From contig NZ_JAAGWD010000004.1 in NCBI RefSeq assembly GCF_010686685.1, positions 62,001-126,000 on the forward strand: a stretch of 64,000 bases of DNA. Direction: 5' to 3'. A program made the translations under genes and the position numbers. The notes below the pieces were generated by a model. That model was given only the letters and a program-made list of their open reading frames with translations, had not been told where the DNA came from and did no database searches. Below, piece after piece: positions 32,273 through 41,398 of this stretch; the stretch's first letter is position 1; each line of letters starts with the position of its first letter. This DNA is from Pontibacter burrus (GTDB taxonomy: Bacteria > Bacteroidota > Bacteroidia > Cytophagales > Hymenobacteraceae).

Positions 32273-32851
32273 ATGAAATTTACGCTAGCACTATTTATCC
32301 TTAGTCTATTATGCTTTACAAATAGTGCTGCACAGAATGTTTCTGTTCAGCACTTAAAGAATGCTATAGTTGCCAAGCATAGCATAAACCCTGACACGGT
32401 TGATTTCTGCGACTTTATAGTTGTAGATGGTGTGCCATACTCAGTATCTGACATCGAAAAGGAAATAGAGACAATATCAATAGATAAACTAAGGGTATTT
32501 ATGTTCATTGAGATGTCTGAAGTATTTCACCATAAGAAATGTGACTGGCTATTGACTATAGGTTCTGGAATAAATCAGAAAAGGAAAGAGAAGAAGGTTT
32601 TGGTGAACCAGTTAAAGGATAACATAAAAACCTTTGCTTCTCAGCCTATAAGTGTAACAGATGTAAAGTGTGATGACTGTATGGCTATAGTTGTGGATGG
32701 AAAGGCATTAGACGAGCATGAAAGTACTCAGTTTATCAATAATTTAAAGGCCAGAAATATTGCCCATATAGCTTTCTATAAAAATGCCAATCCAGATTAC
32801 CATGGCTACAGAGCTAGAAATGGAATGATGGAGATTTTTCTGAAAGATTAA
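32273..32851 (+). CDS. secreted protein with two TonB-plug-like repeats
   Basis: The protein has 192 residues and a signal peptide (cleavage near NSAAQ, residue 21). It appears to hold two related halves: DFCDFIVVDGVPYSVSDIE ... RVFMFIEMSEVFHHKKCDW and DDCMAIVVDGKALDEHEST ... AHIAFYKNANPDYHGYRARN. The second half ends in NGMMEIFLKD. IVVDG followed by a YGxRAxNGxxxIxxK-type ending is how the plug domain of SusC/TonB-dependent receptors looks, but no barrel follows. Function unknown; perhaps an orphan plug-like binding protein. No operon partner is evident. Confidence 0.7.
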   Translation: MKFTLALFILSLLCFTNSAAQNVSVQHLKNAIVAKHSINPDTVDFCDFIVVDGVPYSVSDIEKEIETISIDKLRVFMFIEMSEVFHHKKCDWLLTIGSGINQKRKEKKVLVNQLKDNIKTFASQPISVTDVKCDDCMAIVVDGKALDEHESTQFINNLKARNIAHIAFYKNANPDYHGYRARNGMMEIFLKD

Positions 32852-32902
32852 CTGATATTTGAGCAGATTAAACTATAGCTACTATAGATCATAATTGAAA
32901 GC

Positions 32903-35767
32903 ATGATGAAACTTTTATCCAAACATATTCTCCTCCTAACCACCACACTTACCCTTGCCTTACCAGCATTCGCACAACACCCCGACGATATAAAAGCAAT
33001 TCGGGAGAAGCTACAACAGGAGCTGCAACTGGCGAGAACGGCAAATATAGCACCTGCCGAAAAAGCTGAAAAGTTACTGGAACTGGGCTTGTGGCAGGAA
33101 GCGGAGCAAACTATAGCTACGGCCAAACCAACTGTACAAACTATAGTTGCCAAAGCAAAACTGGCTATCCTGAACAACGAGTTTGAGCAGGCCGAAAAGC
33201 TGGTAGCGCAGGCCCTGAAATTACAACCCGAGTCGGCGGAAGCACTATTGCTTAAAAGTAAACTACAGGTACAGGCCTGGGAGCTGGAGAAAGCAAAAGC
33301 CACTGCCAGCCAGGTATTAGCCAAAGCTCCGAAACACGAAGCTACCACGATACAGGTCGGCCGTATTTTGATGCTGCAGAAAAAGTACGACCAGGCATTG
33401 GCACAGGCAAAACAGGTGCAGCAGCTGAATCCGAAAAATGCCGATGCGTATCTGTTGGAGTCGGATGTGCATTTCTGGAACCAGAAGCCGGAACTGGCCG
33501 AAAAACCGCTCATCACCAGCCTGACACTAAACCCCTTTAACCCCGATGCACGCTTTAACTATGGTTATGCCATCTGGCGGCGTGTAGATGCGACCCAGCT
33601 AAACGACATGGCTGCCCAATGGGAACTGGCGCTGGAACTGAACCCGCTACATTATGTAACGCACTGGCACTGGGGTAACGGCCATACCAACCTAACCTAC
33701 GCCGACTACGCCCAACCAGAGGACGATAAAGTACGACAGGCATTACAACAGGCCGATAAACTGATCGCTCAGAACAAACTACAGGAAGCACTGGCTGTAG
33801 CCGCAAAGGTGCAGCAGGAATACCCGACGTCGGTGTTGCCGGCCATGCTGCGTGGCTCGGTGTATTATATGGCTTTCGATATGGACCGCGCCCAGCGACT
33901 GGACTCTGCCCAGACCATTTTCCAGCACATCCTGAAGCGCAAGAAACACTACGGTCCGGCACATAATGCCCTGGCAGCCGTTATCAAACAAAAGCAACTG
34001 CCTTACCTGCACAACTACGATTCGCTGCAGCAGGTCATCCGAACTACAACTATAAAAGACCCGGTAAACTTTGCCCGTGTTTTCCCGGATGTGACGTATT
34101 ACCCCGGCAACGAAGTGCAGAAAATGGTGTGGTCGCAACTATACGAGAGTATTGTTTATTTCCCGTTCCTGAGCAGGCAAAACGAAAAGTTCGTGATTCC
34201 GCCGCTTCACCACGACCTGACCATTGCCATGAACTCGCCGTTCTTCCGGCAGGCCACTACGTTTGATAACCGCCAGTGGATGGATATTCGGGGTGTAGGA
34301 AGTGGCGCTGCTGCCATTGAGTACGTAGTGCGGGGCTCGTATCTGGAGCGCAATGTGGTGCTGCACGAGTATGTGCACCAGTTTCATGGCAGGGTGTTTA
34401 CCGATGCCGAAAACCGCGAAGTGCGCCGCCTGTACCAGAATGCGATGAAAGAAAATCGCACCCTGGACTATTACTCCGCCAACAACGAACACGAGTACCT
34501 GGCACAGACTTACCCGGCTTACTTCGAGCCAGTAAAAGTGCACCCGCTCAACCACAAATCCATCAACACCACCGCCGATCTGAAAGCCAAAGACCCGGAA
34601 CTTTATAGTTTCCTGGATGGACTGGTAAAACGGCAGCGGGCTTACCTGGCCGGCGATAAACAGGCTATGGCCAGCAACTGGGCTGAAGTGTACCTGAACC
34701 TGTCGGAGCGTGAACTGGCTCGCCGCAACTATAGCCAGGCTGCTGCATTGCTGGATACTGCCCTAACCTGGGATGCAAACTATCAACCTGCACTAATTGC
34801 TTATGCCAGTATAAACCGGGCGCAGCACAAGTACCGGGAGGCCGGAAACTGGCTTACCAAAGCCGAAACTATAAACCCGAACTATGCGCCGGTGTATGTG
34901 GCCCGCGCCGAGTTGCTGGAAGTCATGCGCCGGGATGGCAAACTGGAACAAACCGATGCCCTGAAGCAGCAAACCGAACTGTATCGCAAAGCGCTGCAAC
35001 TGGAAGACGACCTGATGACCCGGGCAACTGTAACAATGGATTTTGCCAGAATATACGCTTCGTACGGGCATTACCCGGAAGCCATTATTTTAGCGGAGAG
35101 TTATGTGAAAGATGCCCCAACGGTATCAACTTACCTGCGCGACCGCCGCGATGAAGCTCTGGCTTATGCACACTGGCTAAAAGGTACAACCGGAAAAGCA
35201 CCGGAAAGTGAAGCGGAACTGGCCCGACTTGTTTCTTTAAAACCGCAGAACTATACGCTGCGTCAGCAATATGCCGATGTGCTGGCTGCACAAGGCAACT
35301 ATACAAAAGCTTACACTACGTTAGAGGAAGTGCAGCGCATACTGAGTGCCAGTGGCACGCCTCGCGCGTCATATATGGTGCGTATGGCTGATTATCAGGT
35401 AGGGTTAGGGTTAAAAGATTCTGCTAAAGTAACACTTCAGCCACTGCTAAACGGCAGGCAACGCGTAGGCTCCGACAACTATAGATTGGTTTCGTTGCTG
35501 GCACAGCTCGGCGAACCCGATAAGGCAAGCGAACTACTTCGCCAACAAATGCGGGCAGACACACCGGCCGAAGAAGCTGAGCGGTTAACTACGGTTGGCA
35601 TTGTGTGGGAAGTACTGAATAAGCCAAAAATGGCCGAAAAGTCTTACAGAGCCGCGCTTCGTGAAAATCAGTATCAGTATGAAGCCCGTTTGTTGCTTGC
35701 AGATTTGCTGAAGAGCAGAGGTAAAAATAAAAAGGCCAAAGCGATACTTGCAGAAACAGGAATTTAA
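32903..35767 (+). CDS. secreted TPR protein with HExxH metallopeptidase domain
   Basis: This 954-residue protein has a signal peptide (cleavage near LPAFAQ, residue 25). The N-terminal part (about 45-340) and the C-terminal part (about 590-950) are TPR repeats (LLELGLWQEAEQTIA, ILMLQKKYDQALAQAK, LLADLLKSRGKNKKAKAIL). Between them is a gluzincin-type domain with VLHEYVHQFHG, HEYVH at residues 488-492, and a likely third zinc ligand Glu in EHEYLAQTYPAYF (about 531). It should be a periplasmic or surface zinc peptidase flanked by protein-binding arms. Substrate unknown. A histidine phosphatase gene follows after about 34 bases. Confidence 0.82.
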   Translation: MMKLLSKHILLLTTTLTLALPAFAQHPDDIKAIREKLQQELQLARTANIAPAEKAEKLLELGLWQEAEQTIATAKPTVQTIVAKAKLAILNNEFEQAEKLVAQALKLQPESAEALLLKSKLQVQAWELEKAKATASQVLAKAPKHEATTIQVGRILMLQKKYDQALAQAKQVQQLNPKNADAYLLESDVHFWNQKPELAEKPLITSLTLNPFNPDARFNYGYAIWRRVDATQLNDMAAQWELALELNPLHYVTHWHWGNGHTNLTYADYAQPEDDKVRQALQQADKLIAQNKLQEALAVAAKVQQEYPTSVLPAMLRGSVYYMAFDMDRAQRLDSAQTIFQHILKRKKHYGPAHNALAAVIKQKQLPYLHNYDSLQQVIRTTTIKDPVNFARVFPDVTYYPGNEVQKMVWSQLYESIVYFPFLSRQNEKFVIPPLHHDLTIAMNSPFFRQATTFDNRQWMDIRGVGSGAAAIEYVVRGSYLERNVVLHEYVHQFHGRVFTDAENREVRRLYQNAMKENRTLDYYSANNEHEYLAQTYPAYFEPVKVHPLNHKSINTTADLKAKDPELYSFLDGLVKRQRAYLAGDKQAMASNWAEVYLNLSERELARRNYSQAAALLDTALTWDANYQPALIAYASINRAQHKYREAGNWLTKAETINPNYAPVYVARAELLEVMRRDGKLEQTDALKQQTELYRKALQLEDDLMTRATVTMDFARIYASYGHYPEAIILAESYVKDAPTVSTYLRDRRDEALAYAHWLKGTTGKAPESEAELARLVSLKPQNYTLRQQYADVLAAQGNYTKAYTTLEEVQRILSASGTPRASYMVRMADYQVGLGLKDSAKVTLQPLLNGRQRVGSDNYRLVSLLAQLGEPDKASELLRQQMRADTPAEEAERLTTVGIVWEVLNKPKMAEKSYRAALRENQYQYEARLLLADLLKSRGKNKKAKAILAETGI

Positions 35768-35801
35768 GATAATTTTACTCTGATCTACACTTTTGAAACT
35801 T

Positions 35802-36374
35802 ATGAAAAAAATGTCTCATTCCTATCGTCTTGCACTGGTGTTTATAACCGGCCTAATGCTTTCTTGCCTGTTGGCCCCGCTTAACAGGGTAGCAGCACAA
35901 TCACGTGCTAAAAAAGAAGCTATAACCACAATTTATGTAGTGCGTCATGGCGAAAAAGCAGACGCCGACCCAACTGACCAGGATCCTACGCTGTCTTCGG
36001 AAGGAGAGGCGCGTGCTAAAGAACTGGTAAAATACCTGGCAGGTAAAAAAATAGATGCTGTTTATGCTACGCCCTACAAGCGCACCCAGAGTACGGTCCA
36101 GCCGCTTGCCGAGAAAAATGGCTTAACCATACAAACCTATAACGCAAGAGACAATGCCGGTTTAAAGAGCCAGGTGCTACAAAACCATGCCGGTAAAACT
36201 ATAGTTATAGCGGGCCACTCCAATACTATCCTGACTATAGTGGAGGCATTCGGTGCTAAAAAGCCTTTTGAGGCAGTAGCCGACAGCAAGTATGATCATA
36301 TATTTAAAATAACCGTTGGTGCTGATGGTACGGCCACTGTAGAACCTGCCACTTACGGCGCAGCTACCAATTAA
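35802..36374 (+). CDS. SixA-like histidine phosphatase family protein, exported
   Basis: Branch of the phosphoglycerate mutase superfamily. The catalytic start VVRHGEKAD has the phospho-accepting His, TPYKRTQST the Arg, and IAGHSNTI the second His. A hydrophobic N-terminal segment (LALVFITGLMLSCLLAPL) suggests export or anchoring. I start at ATG 35802 (190 residues); an in-frame TTG at 35793 is less likely. Substrate unknown; it follows the TPR peptidase gene and precedes a good terminator. Confidence 0.86.
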   Translation: MKKMSHSYRLALVFITGLMLSCLLAPLNRVAAQSRAKKEAITTIYVVRHGEKADADPTDQDPTLSSEGEARAKELVKYLAGKKIDAVYATPYKRTQSTVQPLAEKNGLTIQTYNARDNAGLKSQVLQNHAGKTIVIAGHSNTILTIVEAFGAKKPFEAVADSKYDHIFKITVGADGTATVEPATYGAATN

Positions 36375-36394
36375 CGAGCTGAACTATAAAACAG

Positions 36395-36428
36395 AAGCCC
36401 GCTCTTGTTAAGGAGCGGGCTTTTTTAT
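36395..36428 (+). terminator. Rho-independent terminator
   Basis: AAGCCCGCTC (36395-36404) pairs with GAGCGGGCTT (36413-36422), followed by TTTTATTT. It ends the histidine phosphatase transcript and touches the 3' end of the convergent RDD gene. Confidence 0.85.
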
Positions 36429-36883
36429 TTTTCTGAAGTGTAAGGCTGTGGCTGCTGTTTTACCACATAAGCATCGGTAATGCGGTTATGGAAGTACCGG
36501 TGCCGGGCAATTGGTAAGCCACGTACAAACCGGAACAATAAGATCAGTACCGAAACCGGTTTTGTAAAGTAGCGGATACTTGCTGCCTTAAAACTTAACC
36601 GGTGGTTGTAGTTGTCGATCACTTTTATGCCCAGGAGGTACTTGCCCAGCGTAGCCTGGCTCATGCTCGACTCAGCCCCGGCAAAGTAGAGCCATCCCAG
36701 CAAAATATACAGCAAGCTTTCAGGTTTCCACAGAAAAGTAGCCTCGTTGCTGCTGATGGTATAATAATCAGCTATGGCAGCAACTATAAGCAGTAAAACA
36801 ACATCAATAAAGAGCGCAATAGATCGCAGCACCAGAGAGGCTGGTTTCACGCGTGCGCCTGAATTAAGGTGTATTGCCTGCAT
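36425..36883 (-). CDS. RDD family membrane protein
   Basis: The 152-residue protein has an RDD domain: VKPASLVLRSIALFIDVVLL with the Arg and Asp that name the family, then membrane helices, ATLGKYLLGIKVID, and a conserved Arg-rich end (RHRYFHNRITDAYVV). RDD proteins are inner-membrane proteins of uncertain, possibly transport, role. The gene is convergent with the histidine phosphatase gene and follows ogt on the minus strand, 83 bases away. Confidence 0.87.
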   Translation of the reverse strand: MQAIHLNSGARVKPASLVLRSIALFIDVVLLLIVAAIADYYTISSNEATFLWKPESLLYILLGWLYFAGAESSMSQATLGKYLLGIKVIDNYNHRLSFKAASIRYFTKPVSVLILLFRFVRGLPIARHRYFHNRITDAYVVKQQPQPYTSEK

Positions 36884-36965
36884 CGTTTTATAGTTTAGTT
36901 TTAGCCGTTTTACGGTTGCTTATACTAAAAAGAGTGCAAACAGGTTGTGTTATAATGAGTTATAG

Positions 36966-37460
36966 TTAGAAAAATGTGAGCTGGCGGGCAGGTTGTTTTA
37001 TGCCTTCGTGGTTGAGGAGCCACTCTTTACGCCATAGTCCGCCGGCATATCCGGTCAGGCTGCCGTCGCTGCCGATAACGCGGTGGCAGGGCACGATGAG
37101 GCAGATCGGGTTCCGGCCGTTGGCGGCACCAACCGCCCGTATCGCTTTTTCACCAGATACTGCTTTTGCCACATCCATGTAAGATGCTGTTTTACCAAAC
37201 GCAATCGTGTTTAGCTGGCCCCATACTTTCTTCTGGAAATCGGTGCCTTCAGGCTGAAGTGGTAAGTCAAACTCCTTACGTTTTCCTGCAAAATAGTCGG
37301 TTAGCTGTGCAATAGTTTGCTGCATTATGACTGGCTGCTCTGCTGTAGTTGGGTAAGCCACATCCGAGAACAGGCACGATACCAGGTGCGTGTCGGTAGT
37401 GGTTATGTTCAGGTAACCAATAGGTGTGTGTAAACTGCTGGTATAAAAGTTTGCTAGCAT
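36966..37460 (-). CDS. ogt: methylated-DNA--protein-cysteine methyltransferase
   Basis: A 164-residue suicide DNA-repair protein that takes the methyl from O6-methylguanine onto its own Cys. The active site is VPCHRV with Cys125, and the helix-turn-helix Arg finger region is KAIRAVGAANGRNPICLIV. The N-terminal domain is short and there is no Ada regulatory domain, so it is of Ogt type. It is alone; the OMP gene terminator lies upstream (37505-37543). Confidence 0.93.
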   Translation of the reverse strand: MLANFYTSSLHTPIGYLNITTTDTHLVSCLFSDVAYPTTAEQPVIMQQTIAQLTDYFAGKRKEFDLPLQPEGTDFQKKVWGQLNTIAFGKTASYMDVAKAVSGEKAIRAVGAANGRNPICLIVPCHRVIGSDGSLTGYAGGLWRKEWLLNHEGIKQPARQLTFF

Positions 37461-37502
37461 AGTTAAATGTACGGTTTTGGTAGGTTAAGTGCAATGCTAC
37501 AA

Positions 37503-37545
37503 AAACAAAAATCCCCTGCTATACTCCAGCAGGGGATTTTTGTTT
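37503..37545 (-). terminator. Rho-independent terminator after the beta-barrel gene
   Basis: ACAAAAATCCCCTGCT (37505-37520) pairs perfectly with AGCAGGGGATTTTTGT (37528-37543). The A run at left gives the U tract for the leftward transcript ending at 37560. Confidence 0.9.
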
Positions 37546-37559
37546 TTCATGTTTTCAGC

Positions 37560-38804
37560 CTATAGCTTATAAGATAACAGTAGAGAATAACTCTGCATTC
37601 GGGTAGAGTGATAGTTGAAGTGTGAGACTCCATTGTTTGCTTCGTAACGTGCCTCTAAGCTGAACATCTTTCCAAATAAAGGATAGGAGATGCCTACACC
37701 ACCAGTTAGGCCTATGGCAAAATTCCTGAAGTCATCTTCTTCTAACAATGGCTTTGTAGTAGTGCGTGTAGAGCCACCAAACGTAATGGATGTCTTGGCT
37801 TCGTTTTCTTCCGACACAACAAAATTCATTACTGGACCTATCTGAATATATGGTCTGAAAGTGCCACTTGGAAGAGTATAACGTAACATTGTAGGAATTT
37901 TGAAGTGCTTTACATCAATGTAATACTCCCCAGCATTGTTGCCCGGTGTTAATGGGTCATCACCAGTGTTACCTTCAAAATAGTTTGTTGTAAACAGTGT
38001 TTCTATCTGCATGGATATCTTCTCACTAAAAGTTGGCATCGAGAAGTTGAAAGATGCACCTGCTATTGGCTTAAGAGAGTTGTTGTTGAAAAGCTGTTCC
38101 TTACCATCAAGAGTAAAGGAAAGAGATGAACTACTGAATCCGGCTAAAAGTGCTACACTTGTACGTATTTTTTGTTGTGGCTTAGCATACTCTATTTGGC
38201 CAACACACTGATTATATTTTCTTACAATAGCTGTTAAAGAATTATGCCCAATCACAACTTTATCTATGTCAGCCTCTTTTATAGAATTGCAATCCAGGAA
38301 AGTTCTCATAAGTACAGGCTTATACAACTCGCGGCGCATCAACATAAGATGCCCAAGCTTACGTCCTTCCTGCATATTTTTCTGTTTAAACTCTTCTACC
38401 TTAAGCTCTTCTAGTGCTTCCGAACCTTTAGAAATATAAAAGCGGTCTTTTTGCATGGGGTCGCGCAAAAAAAATAAATTAGCCTGGCCTCTGACTAATA
38501 TTTCTGCAAACAGCACTTGTGGGACATTTAAAGTGTCGAAAGCAGGTATCAGCTTGGATTCGTAAATTTTGTTCTCTTTCTTAAAGCCAAAGCTCTGCAC
38601 TTGCTCAGGTGCCAGGTTCTGCTGATCAGCTTTTTCAGTAGTTTTAAAAGTAACTACTTTGGTGTTACGCTGTGCTCCGCGGTAATCTATCAATCCAGAG
38701 ATTGTATCGCCATTCTGCACCAGAAAACCGGGTCTGAAATCGCTCTGAGCAAAAGTTGCCGTGCCGGCAAGCACTAGTAAAAGTGTAATGTAAAGTTGTT
38801 TCAT
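37560..38804 (-). CDS. outer-membrane beta-barrel protein, PorT-like
   Basis: A 414-residue protein with a signal peptide (near ATFAQ, residue 20). The N-terminal half (about 25-200) is a soluble region: GFLVQNGDTISGLIDYRG, FKTTEKADQQNLAPEQVQSF. The C-terminal half (about 205-414) has barrel-like strands ending in Ser/Leu-rich YSLLLSYKL. That two-part plan is common among Bacteroidota outer-membrane proteins of the PorT class. Function unknown. It has its own terminator. Confidence 0.8.
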   Translation of the reverse strand: MKQLYITLLLVLAGTATFAQSDFRPGFLVQNGDTISGLIDYRGAQRNTKVVTFKTTEKADQQNLAPEQVQSFGFKKENKIYESKLIPAFDTLNVPQVLFAEILVRGQANLFFLRDPMQKDRFYISKGSEALEELKVEEFKQKNMQEGRKLGHLMLMRRELYKPVLMRTFLDCNSIKEADIDKVVIGHNSLTAIVRKYNQCVGQIEYAKPQQKIRTSVALLAGFSSSSLSFTLDGKEQLFNNNSLKPIAGASFNFSMPTFSEKISMQIETLFTTNYFEGNTGDDPLTPGNNAGEYYIDVKHFKIPTMLRYTLPSGTFRPYIQIGPVMNFVVSEENEAKTSITFGGSTRTTTKPLLEEDDFRNFAIGLTGGVGISYPLFGKMFSLEARYEANNGVSHFNYHSTRMQSYSLLLSYKL

Positions 38805-38901
38805 AAAAGTGATAAGGGTGGTTAGTATCTTGTTTATTGCGTGTGAATGAAGATGATAATATAAAGATGATGCAATAAACGGAAACTAAAGTCCTAAAAC
38901 A

Positions 38902-38936
38902 AAAACGCCCCGCTGAAACCAGCGGGGCGTTTTATC
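38902..38936 (-). terminator. dnaK terminator
   Basis: AAAACGCCCCGCT (38902-38914) pairs with AGCGGGGCGTTTT (38921-38933) around GAAACC, about 25 bases after the dnaK stop. A CTATAG sits between terminator and gene (38936-38945 area). Confidence 0.9.
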
Positions 38937-38957
38937 TATAGTTGCGTATTCGGGTTA

Positions 38958-40895
38958 CTACTTATTTGTATTACCGTCTACTTCTTCGTAATCTACATCG
39001 GTTACGCCGCCATCGTTGGCTGCGCCTTGCGGGCCGCCAGCCTGGCCATTACCACCAGCCTGTGCACCTGGGGCACCTTCTTGTCCGGCTCCGGCTGCGT
39101 ACATCTCCTGCGACGCTGCACTCCAGGCATTGTTCAGGGCTTCGAGAGCAGCATCAATACCAGCTGCATCTTTAGCGCCATGAGCAGTTTTTAGCTTACC
39201 TAGGGCATCCTCAATCGCAGATTTGTTTCCTGCAGATAGCTTATCACCAAACTCTTTCAGCTGCTTTTCGGTCTGGAAGATCATTGAGTCGGCTGCGTTC
39301 AGTTTCTCAATTTCTTCTTTCGCTTTTTTATCAGCTTCGGCATTGGCTTCAGCTTCCTTACGCATACGCTCGATTTCCTGCTCGCTCAGGCCAGAAGAAG
39401 CTTCGATACGGATCTTCTGCTCTTTGCCAGTGGCTTTATCTTTCGCGGTTACGTGCAGGATACCGTTGGCATCTATGTCAAAGATAACTTCGATTTGCGG
39501 AACACCACGTGGTGCTGGTGGAATACCGTCCAGGTGGAATCTACCGATAGTGCGGTTGTCGCGAGCCATTGGGCGCTCACCCTGCAGTACGTGGATCTCT
39601 ACAGACGGCTGGTTGTCAGATGCCGTAGAGAATGTCTCCGATTTCTTGGTTGGGATAGTTGTATTCGACTCTATCAGTTTGGTCATCACACCACCCATTG
39701 TTTCGATACCCAGTGAAAGCGGCGTTACGTCCAGCAGAAGTACATCTTTTACTTCACCTGTCAGAACACCACCCTGAATGGCAGCACCAATTGCTACTAC
39801 TTCATCCGGGTTCACACCTTTAGAAGGCTTCTTGCCGAAGAACTTCTCAACCTCTTCCTGTACTCTCGGGATACGGGTAGAACCACCTACCAGAATCACC
39901 TCATCAATATCAGCTGATGAAAGGCCTGCATCCTGAAGCGCCTTGCGGCAAGGCTCCATTGAGCGACGTACCAGGTCGTCAGACAGCTGCTCGAACTTAG
40001 CGCGAGTCAGTTTACGTACCAGGTGCTTCGGAATACCGTTTACCGGCATAATGTATGGCAGGTTGATCTCTGTCTCCTGAGAGGAAGAAAGCTCGATCTT
40101 TGCTTTTTCAGCTGCTTCTTTCAGACGCTGCAACGCCATTGGGTCTTTGCGCAGGTCAATGCCTTCGTCGTTCTGGAACTCCTGAGCCAACCAGTTAATG
40201 ATTACCTGGTCGAAGTCGTCACCACCAAGGTGTGTATCACCGTTCGTAGAAAGTACCTCAAACACGCCATCACCCAGCTCCAGGATCGAAATATCAAAAG
40301 TACCACCACCTAAGTCGAATACAGCGATCTTCTGATCTTTGTGCTTCTTGTCCAAACCGTAAGCAAGCGCTGCTGCTGTCGGCTCGTTAATGATACGCTT
40401 CACTTCAAGACCTGCAATCTGACCAGCCTCTTTTGTGGCCTGGCGCTGTGCATCGTTAAAGTAAGCTGGTACCGTAATAACCGCCTCTGTAATGGTTGTA
40501 CCCAGGTAATCTTCTGCAGTAGCCTTCATTTTCTGAAGTACCATGGCAGAAATTTCCTGTGGTGTATACTGGCGGTCGCCAATCTCCACACGGATGGTGT
40601 TATTAGCACCCTGTACTACTTTGTAAGATACCTGCTTTGCTTCTTCGCTAACCTCGTTGTAGCTATGGCCCATAAAGCGCTTGATAGACGCAATGGTGTT
40701 CTGCGGGTTTGTGATTGCCTGACGTTTGGCAGGGTCACCTACTTTGCGCTCGCCGTTACCGTTGTCTAAGAATGCAACGATAGACGGAGTTGTTCTGCGG
40801 CCTTCGCTGTTAGGTATAACCACCGGCTCGTTACCTTCCATTACTGAAACGCAGGAGTTGGTTGTACCCAAGTCAATACCTATTATTTTTCCCAT
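38958..40895 (-). CDS. dnaK: chaperone protein DnaK (Hsp70)
   Basis: This 645-residue chaperone binds unfolded peptides in an ATP-driven cycle with DnaJ and GrpE. The start [20 protein letters not shown] is the Hsp70 phosphate-1 motif. Other signatures are [22 protein letters not shown] [13 protein letters not shown] and [14 protein letters not shown]. The substrate domain and lid follow, ending in a Gly/Ala/Gln-rich tail ([18 protein letters not shown]) and VDYEEV. No grpE or dnaJ adjoins it. I found no CTATAG palindrome inside the gene, in contrast to the window average of one per 0.5 kb. Confidence 0.97.
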   Translation of the reverse strand: MGKIIGIDLGTTNSCVSVMEGNEPVVIPNSEGRRTTPSIVAFLDNGNGERKVGDPAKRQAITNPQNTIASIKRFMGHSYNEVSEEAKQVSYKVVQGANNTIRVEIGDRQYTPQEISAMVLQKMKATAEDYLGTTITEAVITVPAYFNDAQRQATKEAGQIAGLEVKRIINEPTAAALAYGLDKKHKDQKIAVFDLGGGTFDISILELGDGVFEVLSTNGDTHLGGDDFDQVIINWLAQEFQNDEGIDLRKDPMALQRLKEAAEKAKIELSSSQETEINLPYIMPVNGIPKHLVRKLTRAKFEQLSDDLVRRSMEPCRKALQDAGLSSADIDEVILVGGSTRIPRVQEEVEKFFGKKPSKGVNPDEVVAIGAAIQGGVLTGEVKDVLLLDVTPLSLGIETMGGVMTKLIESNTTIPTKKSETFSTASDNQPSVEIHVLQGERPMARDNRTIGRFHLDGIPPAPRGVPQIEVIFDIDANGILHVTAKDKATGKEQKIRIEASSGLSEQEIERMRKEAEANAEADKKAKEEIEKLNAADSMIFQTEKQLKEFGDKLSAGNKSAIEDALGKLKTAHGAKDAAGIDAALEALNNAWSAASQEMYAAGAGQEGAPGAQAGGNGQAGGPQGAANDGGVTDVDYEEVDGNTNK

Positions 40896-41398
40896 TCTAT
40901 AGTTTTATTTATAGTTTCTTAACTTAAATTCTATTTCAGTTGAAAGCACTACATCAACCAATATGCCAAGCCCCAAAACGCTGGTTTTTTATGTCATTCT
41001 GTCACAATCTATAACCATAGCTTTGGTTTTGTCTGACTATATCTAAAGCTGACAACAACGGCTGCGACATATTTACCTGATGAAGAGCTATAGTTCGAGT
41101 AACGTAGCAGGGAAGTGTCAATTGGATTGTCATCCAGATGAAAGAAGAAGTCAGTAAGTATGCCCCTGAATGAATTCTAAACAGCTTTCCCGCTGTGCTA
41201 TAGTTTGAAAGGAAGTGCCCTAAAAAACAAAAGCCCCGTTACGACAAGTAACAAGAGCTAATGTTCACTTTAACACCTAAAACACATTTATGTGAAAGCA
41301 TTGGGGACCCAAGCCCGCTTAAGAAGCAGGTTTATGGATGCTTTCTAAACACAAGAGTATCTATAGGTGCAAAAGGGTTGCAAGCTCTCTGAAAAAAA
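40896..41398. other. long gene-free region upstream of dnaK
   Basis: No coding frame is supported. It must hold the dnaK promoter (minus strand). TGTCATTCTGTCA at 40992-41004 is a direct repeat of TGTCA about 100 bases upstream of dnaK; it may be regulatory but I cannot name the factor. No CIRCE element was recognised. From 41222 leftward-transcript terminator sequence begins (see next entry), and 41312-41328 forms a hairpin. Three CTATAG palindromes are present. Confidence 0.7.
41222..41260 (-). terminator. minus-strand terminator with G-U-rich stem
   Basis: On the minus strand AGCTCTTGTTAC pairs with GTAACGGGGCT (with G-U pairs and a small bulge) around TTGTC, followed by TTTTGTTTTTTA. It lies 140 bases after the stop of the broken membrane-protein gene and could end its transcript or a small RNA. 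Confidence 0.6.
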
